From: Citrobacter sp. Cu233
GTDB lineage: Bacteria > Pseudomonadota > Gammaproteobacteria > Enterobacterales > Enterobacteriaceae
NCBI RefSeq assembly: GCF_030332225.1
Contig: NZ_JAOWIF010000043.1
Span: 1 to 64,000, forward strand
Length of the DNA stretch: 64,000 nt
Direction: 5' to 3'
Shown here: positions 20,244 to 29,866 of the stretch, one piece after another
How positions within the stretch are numbered: position 1 is the stretch's first letter
Layout of the letters: the number at the start of each line of letters is the position of its first letter
The notes under the pieces: generated by a model
The model's input: only the letters and a program-made list of their open reading frames with translations
What the model was told of the DNA's origin: nothing
Databases searched by the model: none
Program-made: the position numbers and the translations under genes

Positions 20244-20885
20244 ATGAAAAACTGGAAGACAAGTGCAGAAGCAATCCTGACCACTGGCCCGGTTGTACCG
20301 GTTATCGTGGTTAACAAACTGGAACACGCTGTGCCGATGGCAAAAGCGTTAGTTGCAGGGGGCGTGCGCGTTCTGGAAGTGACGTTACGTACCGCATGTG
20401 CGATGGATGCTATTCGTGCAATCGCGAAAGAAGTACCGGATGCTATCGTCGGTGCGGGTACTGTGCTGAATCCACAGCAACTGACTGAAGTTACTGAAGC
20501 AGGTGCACAGTTTGCGATTAGCCCGGGTCTGACCGAGCCGCTGTTGAAAGCAGCAACCGAAGGAACGATTCCGCTGATCCCTGGCATTAGCACCGTTTCT
20601 GAACTGATGCTGGGTATGGACTACGGCTTAAAAGAGTTCAAATTTTTCCCGGCTGAAGCGAACGGCGGTACGAAAGCACTGCAGGCAATCGCGGGTCCGT
20701 TCTCTCAGGTTCGTTTCTGCCCGACTGGCGGTATCTCCCCGGCGAATTACCGTGATTACCTGGCCCTGAAAAGCGTGCTGTGCATTGGCGGTTCCTGGCT
20801 GGTTCCGGCGGATGCGCTGGAAGCGGGTGATTACGATCGTATCACCAAACTGGCTCGCGAAGCGGTTGAAGGTGCAAAGCAGTAA
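20244..20885 (+). CDS. eda: KDPG/KHG aldolase
   Basis: 213 residues, a TIM-barrel class I aldolase. The Schiff-base Lys is in [12 protein letters not shown] near 133, and the catalytic Glu in RVLEVTLRT near 45. It splits KDPG into pyruvate and glyceraldehyde 3-phosphate, the last Entner-Doudoroff step, and also acts on KHG and oxaloacetate. It is in an operon with edd. Confidence 0.97.
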   Translation: MKNWKTSAEAILTTGPVVPVIVVNKLEHAVPMAKALVAGGVRVLEVTLRTACAMDAIRAIAKEVPDAIVGAGTVLNPQQLTEVTEAGAQFAISPGLTEPLLKAATEGTIPLIPGISTVSELMLGMDYGLKEFKFFPAEANGGTKALQAIAGPFSQVRFCPTGGISPANYRDYLALKSVLCIGGSWLVPADALEAGDYDRITKLAREAVEGAKQ

Positions 20886-20907
20886 GCTATCAATGTGTAA
20901 ACCGAAG

Positions 20908-20972
20908 GCCCGATAAGAGGCGTTAGCGCCGATATCGGGCTTTGCCGGATGGGGTTTTAGTGCCTCATCCGG
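20908..20972. repeat. Pair of REP-like hairpins between eda and purT
   Basis: GCCCGATA (20908-20915) pairs with TATCGGGC (20933-20940), and CCGGATG (20945-20951) pairs with CATCCGG (20966-20972). Two REP units in close succession form a BIME-like element in the shared 3' region of the convergent genes eda and purT. No other terminator is evident. Confidence 0.7.
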
Positions 20973-20987
20973 TCTACGGATCCTGTT

Positions 20988-22166
20988 TTAACCTGCCACT
21001 TTTACCTGTGCAGCCGCGTTTTTCGCGCGCTCAACCGCGTCTTCAACACTTTCTGCCGTTGCCAGCACGACACCTAAACGACGCGTACCGTCGATTTCGG
21101 GTTTACCAAACAGACGTATCTGCAAACCCGCGCCAACGGCAGCATCTACATTATCAAAGGTAACGTTTTGGCTGCTTAGCTGCGGCAGGATCACCGCTGA
21201 CGCTGACGGCCCATACTGGCGGATTGCGCCAACAGGAAGACCAAGGAATGCACGCACGTGTAGGGCAAACTCGGACAGATCCTGAGAAATCAGCGTCACC
21301 ATACCCGTGTCGTGCGGGCGAGGGGATACTTCGCTGAAAATGACGTCGTCACCGCAGACAAACAGCTCCACACCAAATAATCCGTGGCCGCCCAATGCCA
21401 GTACCACTTTTCGGGCAATCTCCTGCGCCCGGGCTAATGCCAGTTCGCTCATCTGCTGTGGCTGCCAGGATTCGCGATAGTCGCCGTCTTCCTGGCGATG
21501 GCCTACCGGTGCACAAAAATGTACACCGTCAATGGCGCTGACGGTAAGCAGTGTGATTTCAAAATCGAAATTCACCACGCCTTCGACGATAACACGCCCG
21601 GCGCCAGCCCGCCCACCCTGTTGGGCATAGTTCCAGGCTTCGGTTAGCTGTTCGGCGGAGCGGATAAAGCTCTGTCCTTTACCAGAAGAACTCATTACCG
21701 GTTTTACGATGCAGGGATAACCGATTTCGTCTACGGCCTCGCGAAAACGCATTTCACTGTCGGCGAAGCGAAAAGATGATGTGGGTAAGGATAACTCGTC
21801 GGCGGCGAGGCGACGGATGCCTTCCCGGTTCATGGTCAGTTGCGTCGCACGTGCACAAGGCACGACGTTCAGGCCTTCCTGCTCCAGTTTTACCAGCATA
21901 TCTGTGGCGATGGCTTCAATTTCTGGCACGATAAAATGCGGTTTCTCATGCTCGACAATCTGGCGCAATGCCTCGCCGTCCAACATGTTGATGACGTAGG
22001 AACGATGCGCAACGTGCATCGCTGGTGCGTCGGGGTAACGATCCACGGCAATGACTTCCACACCCAGTCGTTGGCATTCAATCGCCACTTCTTTACCCAG
22101 TTCACCTGAACCTAATAACATCACACGCGTTGCTGCAGGACGCAGTGCTGTGCCTAATAACGTCAT
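20988..22166 (-). CDS. purT: Formate-dependent phosphoribosylglycinamide formyltransferase
   Basis: 392 residues of the ATP-grasp superfamily: preATP fold at about 1-110 ([16 protein letters not shown]), glycine-rich loop [10 protein letters not shown] near 160, and [13 protein letters not shown] near 280. It makes formyl-GAR from GAR, formate and ATP, the purine step that PurN performs with formyl-folate. A PurR box stands 36 bases before its start. Confidence 0.96.
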   Translation of the reverse strand: MTLLGTALRPAATRVMLLGSGELGKEVAIECQRLGVEVIAVDRYPDAPAMHVAHRSYVINMLDGEALRQIVEHEKPHFIVPEIEAIATDMLVKLEQEGLNVVPCARATQLTMNREGIRRLAADELSLPTSSFRFADSEMRFREAVDEIGYPCIVKPVMSSSGKGQSFIRSAEQLTEAWNYAQQGGRAGAGRVIVEGVVNFDFEITLLTVSAIDGVHFCAPVGHRQEDGDYRESWQPQQMSELALARAQEIARKVVLALGGHGLFGVELFVCGDDVIFSEVSPRPHDTGMVTLISQDLSEFALHVRAFLGLPVGAIRQYGPSASAVILPQLSSQNVTFDNVDAAVGAGLQIRLFGKPEIDGTRRLGVVLATAESVEDAVERAKNAAAQVKVAG

Positions 22167-22201
22167 AAATTAATCCCCTGTTTCAACTAGGCGCAGTATA
22201 T

Positions 22202-22217
22202 ACGAAAACGTTTGCGT
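22202..22217 (-). promoter_or_regulatory. PurR operator of purT
   Basis: ACGAAAACGTTTGCGT matches the PurR consensus ACGCAAACGTTTGCGT at 15 of 16 positions and lies directly upstream of purT. PurR with hypoxanthine or guanine would repress purT. Confidence 0.88.
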
Positions 22218-22261
22218 CTGTCTTTATTACCAGGTTGATTTCAGGGATGAAAAAGAATATG

Positions 22262-22277
22262 CTGTATATAAATACAG
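22262..22277 (+). promoter_or_regulatory. LexA box of yebG
   Basis: CTGTATATAAATACAG matches the LexA consensus CTGTATATATATACAG at 15 of 16 positions and lies 22 bases before the yebG ATG. yebG is an established SOS gene. Confidence 0.93.
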
Positions 22278-22298
22278 GTAATTTAAGAGGCTGCAAAA

Positions 22299-22589
22299 AT
22301 GGCGGTTGAAGTTAAATACGTAGTCATTCGGGAAGGTGAGGAAAAAATGTCATTTACCAGCAAAAAGGAAGCCGATGCGTATGACAAGATGCTCGATACA
22401 GCCGATCTGCTCGACACATGGCTGGAACAATCACCGGTAGCGCTGGAAGATGAGCAGCGTGAAGCGCTTTCTCTGTGGCTGGCTGAGCAAAAAGAGGTGC
22501 TGAGCGCCATCCTGAAAAACGGCAAGCTGCCTTCTCCACAGGTGGTCGACAACGGCACATCTGCTGAGGATGATACCCAGGCGGCCTGA
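22299..22589 (+). CDS. yebG: SOS-induced protein YebG
   Basis: 96 residues, E. coli length (MAVEVKYVVIREGEEKM). It is a small, soluble, acidic protein with an N-terminal strand and helices, damage-inducible through LexA; its biochemical role is not known. The LexA box is in the promoter region. It is divergent from purT. Confidence 0.94.
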   Translation: MAVEVKYVVIREGEEKMSFTSKKEADAYDKMLDTADLLDTWLEQSPVALEDEQREALSLWLAEQKEVLSAILKNGKLPSPQVVDNGTSAEDDTQAA

Positions 22590-22709
22590 AGCGACTTGCG
22601 CTCCTGATATTTTGTACCATGCTTTTCCCTGAATCATTGTGCAATCTCTGACAGCCTTTACACCGCGAGTCTGCGGCCTGAAGGATGAAGGGGATATAAG
22701 GAGAAAAGA

Positions 22710-23066
22710 ATGTATAAAAAAAGAGCGCTGTTGAGCCTGCTGTTGTTATCTGCCAGCGTATCAGTTTTTGCGGCGAATACGGAAAGTAAGTCAGTTAAGT
22801 TTCCAAACTGTGAAGGTCTGGATGCTGATGGGATCGCGGCCAGCGTAAAACGTGATTACCTGCAGAATCGCATTGTGCGCTGGGTCGACGATCAAAAGAA
22901 ACTTGGTCAGCTTGACCCAGTAGCATGGGCCAATCCGCAGGATATTGTCGGTAAAGATGGGCAGTGGACAATCCCCCTGACCGTGCGTGGCAAAAGTAGC
23001 GACCTTCAATATCAGGTAAAGCTTGATTGCAAAGCCGGTACAGCAGAGTATCAGTTGCGTCAGTAG
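22710..23066 (+). CDS. yebF: Secreted protein YebF
   Basis: 118 residues with a Sec signal peptide (about 1-21, cleaved after VFA). The mature part carries a Cys pair in NCEGL and LDCKAG that forms the known disulfide. In E. coli YebF is exported to the periplasm and then leaves the cell through porins; it resembles the colicin M immunity protein fold. RBS AAGGAG lies at 22699-22704. It is more diverged from E. coli than its neighbours. Confidence 0.9.
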   Translation: MYKKRALLSLLLLSASVSVFAANTESKSVKFPNCEGLDADGIAASVKRDYLQNRIVRWVDDQKKLGQLDPVAWANPQDIVGKDGQWTIPLTVRGKSSDLQYQVKLDCKAGTAEYQLRQ

Positions 23067-23157
23067 CTGAATTTGCACATCTTTTGATGACCTGAACACT
23101 TCCTGACATCCCCTCGGGTACGCTTTGATGATTATTCGTCTGTACTTGAGGGGCAAA

Positions 23158-23817
23158 ATGGCTAACTGGCTGAATCAACTACAATCTCTTCTTGGGCAAA
23201 AAGCATCATCTGCGACATCTTCTGGTGAACAAGGGCTCAGCAAACTGCTGGTGCCTGGCGCGCTAGGCGGTCTGGCAGGATTACTGGTTGCTAACAAATC
23301 CTCACGTAAATTACTCAGTAAATACGGAACCAGTGCGCTGCTGGTCGGTGGAGGCGCAGTGGCTGGCACGGTGTTATGGAACAAGTACAAAGATAAGGTC
23401 CGTGCGGCGCATCAGGGTGAACCACAATTCGGTGCGCAGAGCTCGCCGCTGGATGAGCGAACTGAGCGTCTGATCCTGGCGCTGGTTTTTGCAGCGAAAA
23501 GCGATGGGCATATTGATGCCAAAGAGCGTGCTGCCATTGAACGCCAACTCCGTGAAGCAGGAGTCGAAGAGCAGGGGCGTGTTCTGATTGAGCGTGCCAT
23601 CGAACAACCGCTTGATCCTCAGCGTCTGGCTCAGGGGGTCCGCAATGAAGAAGAAGCACTGGAAATCTACTTTCTGAGCTGTGCGGCAATTGATATCGAC
23701 CACTTTATGGAGCGCAGTTATCTGAATGCGTTGGGTGATGCGTTGAAGATTCCGCAGGATGTTCGCGAAGGGATTGAGCAGGATCTTAAGGAGCAAAAAC
23801 AGGCTCTGCCGGGTTAA
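23158..23817 (+). CDS. yebE: Inner-membrane protein YebE (DUF533)
   Basis: 219 residues from ATG 23158 ([15 protein letters not shown]); an 11-residue upstream extension is not conserved. Two glycine-rich membrane segments lie at about 33-45 and 60-77 ([14 protein letters not shown]), followed by a soluble helical TerB/DUF533-like domain (about 105-215). Its function is unknown; in E. coli it is a CpxR-induced envelope-stress gene. I did not find a clear CpxR box upstream. Confidence 0.92.
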   Translation: MANWLNQLQSLLGQKASSATSSGEQGLSKLLVPGALGGLAGLLVANKSSRKLLSKYGTSALLVGGGAVAGTVLWNKYKDKVRAAHQGEPQFGAQSSPLDERTERLILALVFAAKSDGHIDAKERAAIERQLREAGVEEQGRVLIERAIEQPLDPQRLAQGVRNEEEALEIYFLSCAAIDIDHFMERSYLNALGDALKIPQDVREGIEQDLKEQKQALPG

Positions 23818-23903
23818 ATAGTTACTGTGCAGGAGCATGTTTCGCTTGCATCATTGCTGACTTTTGCCACCCTTATAGAATGTTTAAGCAAAAGAACAAT
23901 GAC

Positions 23904-25979
23904 ATGCTACCTAAAGCACCTCGTATTTCCCACGCCATGACGCAGCATGGCGATACTCGTGTTGATAATTATTACTGGTTGCGAGATGACACCCGCTCGC
24001 AGCCAGAAGTACTGAATTACCTGCAACAAGAAAATGCGTATGGCCGCCAGGTGATGGCTTCGCAGCAAGCTTTGCAGGATCGTGTTCTGAAAGAGATTAT
24101 CGACCGTATTCCCCCTCAGGATGTGTCCGCACCGTATGTGAAAAATGGATACCGCTACCGCCATATCTTTGAGCCGGGGTGTGAATATGCTATTTATCAG
24201 CGCCAGTCTGCCCTCAGTGAAGAATGGGATAAATGGGATACCTTGCTGGATGGAAACCAGCGCGCAGCCCATAGCGAATTCTATACATTAGGTGGTCTGG
24301 CAATATCACCGGATAATACCATCATGGCACTGGCGGAGGATTACCTTTCCCGCCGGCAATATGGCGTGCGTTTTCGCAACTTACAAACGGGTAACTGGTA
24401 CCCGGAGGTACTTGAAAACGTCGAGCCGGAATTAGTCTGGGCCAACGATTCGCAGACTTTCTATTATGTCCGCAAGCATGAGACCACATTGCTGCCGTAT
24501 CAGGTCTGGCGGCATACTGTCGGTTCACCATCCTCCGGTGATGAGCTGGTGTATGAAGAGGCGGACGATATGTTTTATGTCAGCCTGCATAAAACCACCT
24601 CACAGCACTATGTTGTTATTCATATTGCGAGTGCAACCACCAGTGAGGTTCTGCTTATTGATGCAGAACTGGCTGATGCCGAGCCACTGGTCTTTTTGAC
24701 GCGTCGGAAAGACCATGAATACAGTCTCGATCATTATCAGCATGCCTTTTATCTGCGCTCAAACCGTCAGGGTAAAAACTTCGGTCTGTACCGTACCCGT
24801 GTACGAGACGAACACGCCTGGGAAACGCTCATCCCAGCGCGTGACAGTGTCATGCTGGAGGGCTTTACGCTGTTTACTGACTGGCTGGTGGTGGAAGAAC
24901 GACAACAGGGGTTAACCAGCCTGCGGCAGATCAACCGTAAGACGCGAGAAGTGGTCGGGATCGCCTTTGACGATCCGGCCTATGTGACCTGGCTGGCTTA
25001 TAATCCTGAGCCGGAGACATCGCGCCTGCGCTATGGCTATTCCTCCATGACTACGCCGGACACACTGTTCGAGCTGGATATGGATACTGGCGAGCGCCGT
25101 GTACTTAAGCAGACCACAGTCCCCGGTTTCGACGCTGCAAATTACCGCAGTGAACACGTGTGGATAACCGTGCGCGATGGTACAGAGGTGCCTGTCTCGC
25201 TGGTCTACCACAAGCAGCATTTCCGTAAAGGGAAAAATCCATTATTGGTGTATGGCTATGGTTCATATGGCGCAAGCATGGACGCTGATTTCAGCAGCAG
25301 CCGCTTAAGCTTATTGGATCGCGGCTTTGTGTACGCGATCGCCCATGTGCGTGGCGGTGGTGAATTAGGGCAGCAATGGTATGAAGATGGTAAATTTCTG
25401 CGCAAGAAAAATACCTTCAATGACTATCTTGACGTCTGCGATGCACTGCTCAAACTGGGTTACGGCTCACCTTCATTGTGTTATGGGATGGGAGGAAGCG
25501 CCGGGGGGATGCTGATGGGGGTTGCCATCAACGAGCGTCCGACACTTTTTCACGGCGTTATTGCTCAGGTGCCATTTGTCGATGTGGTGACCACCATGCT
25601 GGATGAGTCAATTCCGCTGACAACCGGTGAGTTTGAAGAGTGGGGCAATCCGCAGGACAAAGAGTATTACACCTACATGAAAAGCTACAGCCCATACGAT
25701 AACGTCACCGCACAGGATTATCCGCATCTGTTGGTTACCACAGGGTTACACGATTCCCAGGTGCAATACTGGGAACCGGCGAAGTGGGTGGCAAAACTGC
25801 GTGAAATGAAAACCGACGATCATCTGCTGCTATTGTGTACGGATATGGACTCCGGTCACGGCGGTAAATCCGGGCGTTATAAATCCTATGAAGGTGTGGC
25901 CCTCGAGTTCGCTTTTTTAATTGGTCTTGCGCAGGGAACACTGCCCGGTCAGGCGGCAACTCAGGCGTTATCCAGATAG
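23904..25979 (+). CDS. ptrB: Oligopeptidase B
   Basis: 691 residues from [29 protein letters not shown], slightly longer than E. coli (686) at the C-terminus; eight upstream residues are not conserved. A seven-blade propeller domain (about 70-410) caps the alpha/beta-hydrolase domain. The nucleophile Ser is in [11 protein letters not shown] and the His in [10 protein letters not shown]. It cleaves oligopeptides after Arg or Lys in the cytosol. The 3' end overlaps exoX by 19 bases. Confidence 0.95.
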   Translation: MLPKAPRISHAMTQHGDTRVDNYYWLRDDTRSQPEVLNYLQQENAYGRQVMASQQALQDRVLKEIIDRIPPQDVSAPYVKNGYRYRHIFEPGCEYAIYQRQSALSEEWDKWDTLLDGNQRAAHSEFYTLGGLAISPDNTIMALAEDYLSRRQYGVRFRNLQTGNWYPEVLENVEPELVWANDSQTFYYVRKHETTLLPYQVWRHTVGSPSSGDELVYEEADDMFYVSLHKTTSQHYVVIHIASATTSEVLLIDAELADAEPLVFLTRRKDHEYSLDHYQHAFYLRSNRQGKNFGLYRTRVRDEHAWETLIPARDSVMLEGFTLFTDWLVVEERQQGLTSLRQINRKTREVVGIAFDDPAYVTWLAYNPEPETSRLRYGYSSMTTPDTLFELDMDTGERRVLKQTTVPGFDAANYRSEHVWITVRDGTEVPVSLVYHKQHFRKGKNPLLVYGYGSYGASMDADFSSSRLSLLDRGFVYAIAHVRGGGELGQQWYEDGKFLRKKNTFNDYLDVCDALLKLGYGSPSLCYGMGGSAGGMLMGVAINERPTLFHGVIAQVPFVDVVTTMLDESIPLTTGEFEEWGNPQDKEYYTYMKSYSPYDNVTAQDYPHLLVTTGLHDSQVQYWEPAKWVAKLREMKTDDHLLLLCTDMDSGHGGKSGRYKSYEGVALEFAFLIGLAQGTLPGQAATQALSR

Positions 25980-26623
25980 TGTTTCAGCGTTAGGCGCAAT
26001 TCCGGGCTCATATTGTCAAGGTTATTAAACAGCCAGCGCAAATAACCCGGATCGCGTTCCGCGACTTCAGATACCGGTTTCCCGCGGTATTTCCCGAAGG
26101 TAAATGTGGTTAGCAACGCAGGGCGACCGGTGACATCGGCCATTTGCTCCGGGGTCCAGCCGGACGTCTTCATAATGTCGATCAGCAGTGCCGCCGTGAT
26201 GTAGCAGTCATAAAGCGCGCGGTGGTGGTGCAGACCAGAAGGTGTCTGGACACTCAGCTTACGGGATTTATAGAGCGCCATATTGCTGTATTTGATCCCC
26301 GGCCACAGGCGGCGGGAAAGCTTCATGGTGCAAATCCATTCCCCCGGCATTTCGGGCAGCACACGCCGATCAAAACTGGCGTTATGCGCCACGTACCACT
26401 CGCTGCCGTAATAGTGCGGGATGACATCTTCAATCCACGGTTTATCCGCGACCATCGCTTCAGTGATGTGATGGATAGCCATGGCTTGCGGACTGATGGG
26501 ACGGTCAGGACGCACCAGATGGCTCATGGGATTGACGATTGTGCCGTCAACGACATCGACAGATGCAATCTCAACAATGCCTCCCTGCAGACCACAGGTT
26601 TCTGTATCTATTATGCGCAACAT
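25961..26623 (-). CDS. exoX: Exodeoxyribonuclease X
   Basis: 220 residues. DEDD-family 3'-5' exonuclease: Asp6 and Glu8 in IDTETCG, later acidic Asp in [11 protein letters not shown], and [15 protein letters not shown]-terminal region (about 170-220, [12 protein letters not shown]...YLRWLF) is typical of ExoX. It degrades single- and double-stranded DNA in mismatch repair and UV tolerance. It lies in the holE-yobB-exoX direction and is convergent with ptrB. Confidence 0.95.
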   Translation of the reverse strand: MLRIIDTETCGLQGGIVEIASVDVVDGTIVNPMSHLVRPDRPISPQAMAIHHITEAMVADKPWIEDVIPHYYGSEWYVAHNASFDRRVLPEMPGEWICTMKLSRRLWPGIKYSNMALYKSRKLSVQTPSGLHHHRALYDCYITAALLIDIMKTSGWTPEQMADVTGRPALLTTFTFGKYRGKPVSEVAERDPGYLRWLFNNLDNMSPELRLTLKHYLDNA

Positions 26624-26646
26624 GCCGGGCTCCAGACCAAAAACGA

Positions 26647-27303
26647 CTAGCGTAATGGAATGATATCACCTTGCCAACCCCGTGGCGTGCGTTGACCGGT
26701 TAACAGTAATGAACCGCTGTCGGCGCGTACTATTAACCTACCACATTCATCCCACAATGCGCTGCTGCCACGCGCATTGGCCATCAGCACCGCAATGGCG
26801 AATTTATGCGAAAAACGTTGCAGGCGCGAAGCAGAAGAGAGCAGTTCTGGTTCGCTGACTGACTGACCGGTTGTGAATAACGAAAATGTCGGGTCGATAT
26901 CAATACCTTCCGGCTGGCTGTCGACAACGCTGATGGCATTTTGTTGCCTGGCGATACAGGCACCATGGCTTTGATGAAACATTAACGGCGAGGTCATCCA
27001 GGGAGAGAAAAGCGCTATTCCCTTCACAAAGCGATCGTGATGCTCTACCGACAACCCGGCAATAATGGTCATGTGATACGTGGCCGCGGCGTGGGCGAGG
27101 GGCTGCAATAACTCTTCATCGGGTGGGGCTGGGAGCGCGTCGTCTTCGTCCACACATCCCAACAGGGATAATGATGGAAAAACCAACAATTCGCATTGGC
27201 GTTTTGCCGCTTCATGAATGAACAGCAAATGATGGGCGACATGTTCGCTTAATGATCTTTGAAGTGGTTCGTACTGCGCAGCAGCAATTTTCCAGTGTGA
27301 CAT
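26647..27303 (-). CDS. yobB: Nitrilase-superfamily protein YobB, apparently without catalytic residues
   Basis: 218 residues with the C-N hydrolase fold pattern at both ends (WKIAAAQYEP; ALWDECGRLIVRADSG). Members need Glu-Lys-Cys. Here the Glu position reads LVFPSLSLLG (Ser where FPEL is usual), the Lys strand reads MFHQSHGAC, and the Cys loop reads AVLMANARG. By this reading all three are missing, so it may be a pseudoenzyme. Upstream is holE and downstream exoX, as in E. coli. Confidence 0.88.
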   Translation of the reverse strand: MSHWKIAAAQYEPLQRSLSEHVAHHLLFIHEAAKRQCELLVFPSLSLLGCVDEDDALPAPPDEELLQPLAHAAATYHMTIIAGLSVEHHDRFVKGIALFSPWMTSPLMFHQSHGACIARQQNAISVVDSQPEGIDIDPTFSLFTTGQSVSEPELLSSASRLQRFSHKFAIAVLMANARGSSALWDECGRLIVRADSGSLLLTGQRTPRGWQGDIIPLR

Positions 27304-27409
27304 AATGATTTCCTTTTCATAGTGTCTACAACCATCCTTAAATAATAGATTAAGAATGTGCTTATACTGTAGCAGGCATCATGTAAGGAATCGTAACTTA
27401 ATATAAGGT

Positions 27410-27640
27410 TTATTTAACTTTAGGCTCGTAAGGTAAACGTGAGAGGGAAACGGAAGCTAAACGGTGCGCGATCAGGCGTTCACGGAACCAGTCGCGTAAA
27501 TGTGCAGGCTGTTCACGCTCGACAACTTCAGCAACGACAGGCATGTTGTAGCGCTCTTTAAATGCGACGCCTGCCGCAGCCAGATCGACGTTAACCTTGT
27601 CCATCTCTGCTTGCTCAAGTTTGGCCAGATTAATATTCAT
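27410..27640 (-). CDS. holE: DNA polymerase III theta subunit
   Basis: 76 residues, E. coli length and nearly identical in the core ([20 protein letters not shown]). Theta binds the epsilon proofreading subunit and mildly stabilises it. The C-terminus ends [11 protein letters not shown]. It is the last core gene before the IS-bounded cassette, which has landed in its upstream region. Confidence 0.95.
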   Translation of the reverse strand: MNINLAKLEQAEMDKVNVDLAAAGVAFKERYNMPVVAEVVEREQPAHLRDWFRERLIAHRLASVSLSRLPYEPKVK

Positions 27641-27730
27641 ACGTTTCTCCTTATCTCTCCATTGGCGCGCGAAAGTTACTAAGAGTGCGCATTAATGGCA
27701 AGCCATAATTTAAATAGATGCCAATCAATG

Positions 27731-27848
27731 TGTAAGTACCCAGCATAATCGTGCTATTCATATTTAGAGATCATCCGGCATAATCAATCTACCAACGAAG
27801 GAGATCGCTATGCGTAAAGTCCGTTTTACTGAGCATCAGATCATCGCT
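27731..27848 (+). mobile_element. IS3-family left-end fragment (left boundary of cassette)
   Basis: 118 bases beginning TGTAAGTACCCAGCATAATC match the left end of the IS at 38035 with about five differences. The match runs through the IS ribosome binding site and the first 13 codons of orfA (MRKVRFTEHQIIA). It stops at 27848, where a TGA follows two codons later, abutting the stop of the clbS-like gene. The tip points outward, toward holE. Confidence 0.9.
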
Positions 27849-27854
27849 AAATGA

Positions 27855-28373
27855 TTACTTTAAAATGATGTTATTGCTTTTCGCCCATTTTCTTAATCTT
27901 CCATTAGCGTTGGAATAAGGTGAGGATGTGTTAAATGAGATCATTCTCCCCATCGTCCATTTTGTGTACCATGGCCTTCCATACAAAACGTCATCGGTTC
28001 GCTCATCAATAATTTTCACAATTTCATTTTTTACAGTATGAAGTTCAGCTATTAATAAATCATAACTTAACTCACTGTAATCTGAGTAAAATTTTTGTGC
28101 AAGAAGGCTAAGTTGGTTCCATTTATAACCTGTTTCAGGAAAATCGACAGGCAAACCTTTAGCATCGGAAGTGATCCACTTTGCAACAAGAGAGTTCCAT
28201 CCTATTAGATACGAAACAAGGTCACGGACACTCATTTTCGTTCCTTTTGCGTGCCCATCCATTGAGTTATCTATTGTGATTTCAGACGGGATTACTTTAA
28301 GGTAACTCATTAATTTACTAAAGCTTTTATCAATGGCGAAAAGTAATTCTGCTTTTGTTTGAGGCACACTCAT
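27855..28373 (-). CDS. ClbS/DfsB-family four-helix-bundle protein
   Basis: 172 residues. N-terminal VPQTKAELLFAIDKSFSKL, the middle MSVRDLVSYLIGWNSLVAKW and the C-terminal RPWYTKWTMGRMISFNTSSPYSNANGRLRKW are characteristic of the ClbS/DfsB (DUF1706) family. ClbS itself protects colibactin producers by opening the toxin's cyclopropane warhead; other members have no known substrate. No colibactin genes are seen here. It is AT-rich compared with holE, and divergent from the dehydrogenase-like gene over a 178-base shared promoter region. Confidence 0.85.
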   Translation of the reverse strand: MSVPQTKAELLFAIDKSFSKLMSYLKVIPSEITIDNSMDGHAKGTKMSVRDLVSYLIGWNSLVAKWITSDAKGLPVDFPETGYKWNQLSLLAQKFYSDYSELSYDLLIAELHTVKNEIVKIIDERTDDVLYGRPWYTKWTMGRMISFNTSSPYSNANGRLRKWAKSNNIILK

Positions 28374-28551
28374 GCGGAAATCCTCTCATTTTATATGAGA
28401 CATCATAAAGGCGCTGAGTGGTGTTTGAAAAGTACTACCCACCATAACAGGGGTATTTACAGCAGGATAGTGTTGTTAGTAACAAAAGTAACATATGATG
28501 GATTTTTGTTCGGTTTATGAATTCTTACAAACATGTCAAAGAGGGATGGAA

Positions 28552-29643
28552 ATGAGAATCGGTGTTCTTGGCGCAACCGGAAGGGCGGGGAGAACGATCG
28601 CATTAACTTTAATTGAGAATGGTGTTCATGATGTGGTATTGATCGGCCGGGATAATAATCGGCTAGAGCAACTGCAACAGGAGTTAGAATCTGTGTCGAC
28701 AGTCTCTCCCGCTTTCTTCACCGTATCCTTAGACAACTCGCTTTCTCTTAATGTAGCCTTTAAAAGTATAGATATGGTAGTTATTGCCATCAGCTCGGCT
28801 GAAAAACTACCCAGTGTGATCGATGCTGCATTAGACACAAAAACAGATTGTCTGGATATTTTTTTATGCAGTGATCGAAAGCGTCTGATATTAGAGTCTT
28901 ATCAGCAAAAGATCTACGAGGCTGGTATTGTTTATATTACCGATGGAGGTTATCACCCAGGCGTCCCTGCTGCTATGGCGAGGTTCGCAGAGCAAGTATC
29001 GCCAGGTCTGTCGACAATTAATGTTTATAGTTCATTCGGTGTTGACTGGGGAGAGAAAACTCTCTCAGAACAGGCAATGATCACGTTTATGGAAGATGTG
29101 CTGTCTACCAAGATGTGTTTTTTAGAAGAAGGAAAGTGGTGTACCGGAATGAAGGTGGTACGCTTCTCTTTAAGAGATAAAAATCAGCACTTTTTCCCTA
29201 TAGACCTAGATGAAATGCGGTCTCTCACATCATATATACCAACCCTGAAGAATGCTGGATTCTTCGCTGCTGGTTTTGGCGTCTTTATTGACTACATCAT
29301 GATGCCAATATTGCTCTTTCTGGTGAAAATCTCACCTGGATTCATTGGGTTAGCCGCAAGAATGTTCGCTTTTACATTGAAAATGCTATGTAACAATGAA
29401 CGTTTTGCATTATTGCATCTTCGTGGTGAGGGTTCCCATGAAGAGATCGAGATAACAATATCGCATGGTGATGCCTATGGACTGACAGCTTTGCCAGTTG
29501 TTGCCTGTCTGAAGCAATATACGGAAAACAGAGCCAACCCCGGTGTTTATAGACAAGCGATCTATGTTGAACCGTTAGAATTCATTAATGATTTGAAGAG
29601 TATGGGGGTATCGGTCAAGATAAATAGGATACCTAAAAAATAA
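28552..29643 (+). CDS. NAD(P)-binding saccharopine dehydrogenase-like protein
   Basis: 363 residues from ATG 28552 (MRIGVLGATGRAGRTIA), 6 bases after GAGGG; two earlier starts would add 2 or 19 residues. The Rossmann motif GATGRAG is at the very N-terminus, followed by LIGRD and a conserved-looking YITDGGYHPGVPAAMARF near 130-147. A hydrophobic stretch near 240-290 suggests membrane contact, as in other saccharopine dehydrogenase-like oxidoreductases. Substrate unknown. It is paired divergently with the ClbS-like gene inside the IS-bounded cassette. Confidence 0.75.
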   Translation: MRIGVLGATGRAGRTIALTLIENGVHDVVLIGRDNNRLEQLQQELESVSTVSPAFFTVSLDNSLSLNVAFKSIDMVVIAISSAEKLPSVIDAALDTKTDCLDIFLCSDRKRLILESYQQKIYEAGIVYITDGGYHPGVPAAMARFAEQVSPGLSTINVYSSFGVDWGEKTLSEQAMITFMEDVLSTKMCFLEEGKWCTGMKVVRFSLRDKNQHFFPIDLDEMRSLTSYIPTLKNAGFFAAGFGVFIDYIMMPILLFLVKISPGFIGLAARMFAFTLKMLCNNERFALLHLRGEGSHEEIEITISHGDAYGLTALPVVACLKQYTENRANPGVYRQAIYVEPLEFINDLKSMGVSVKINRIPKK

Positions 29644-29717
29644 TTATTATTGTTACCTGTTCCAACATGATTATTTACAAGTATCTGTTGGCAGCGATGA
29701 ATTTGGGGTTACGCCTG

Positions 29718-29795
29718 GCGATCTCCTTCGTTGACAAATTTATTATGCCTGATGCCCTCTAAATATGAATGGCACGATTATGCGGGATACTTACA
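29718..29795 (-). mobile_element. IS3-family left-end fragment (right boundary of cassette)
   Basis: On the minus strand, 78 bases from 29795 read TGTAAGTATCCCGCATAATC and continue to the IS ribosome binding site AAGGAGATCGC. They match the left end of the IS at 38035 with roughly a dozen differences, mostly in the inner half. The tip points outward, toward yobA, in inverted orientation to the copy at 27731. Confidence 0.88.
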
Positions 29796-29866
29796 ATGAT
29801 TCTCGACTCGATCATTGTAGAAGGTTATTCTCTACAGATTAGACATAACAAAAAGGAATAGTTGAT

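Larger units (their letters stand above)
27731..29795. mobile_element. Candidate mobile insertion cassette: two genes between inverted IS3-type ends
   Basis: The 2065-bp segment begins TGTAAGTA and ends TACTTACA, with inverted IS left-end fragments (118 and 78 bp) at its two boundaries and no transposase inside. The three bases outside each tip are identical (ATG at 27728-27730 and 29796-29798), as a short target duplication would be. Inside are a divergent clbS-like gene and a dehydrogenase-like gene. The surrounding genes holE and yobA are adjacent in E. coli, so this is a clean insertion. Mobility would need a related transposase in trans. Confidence 0.7.
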
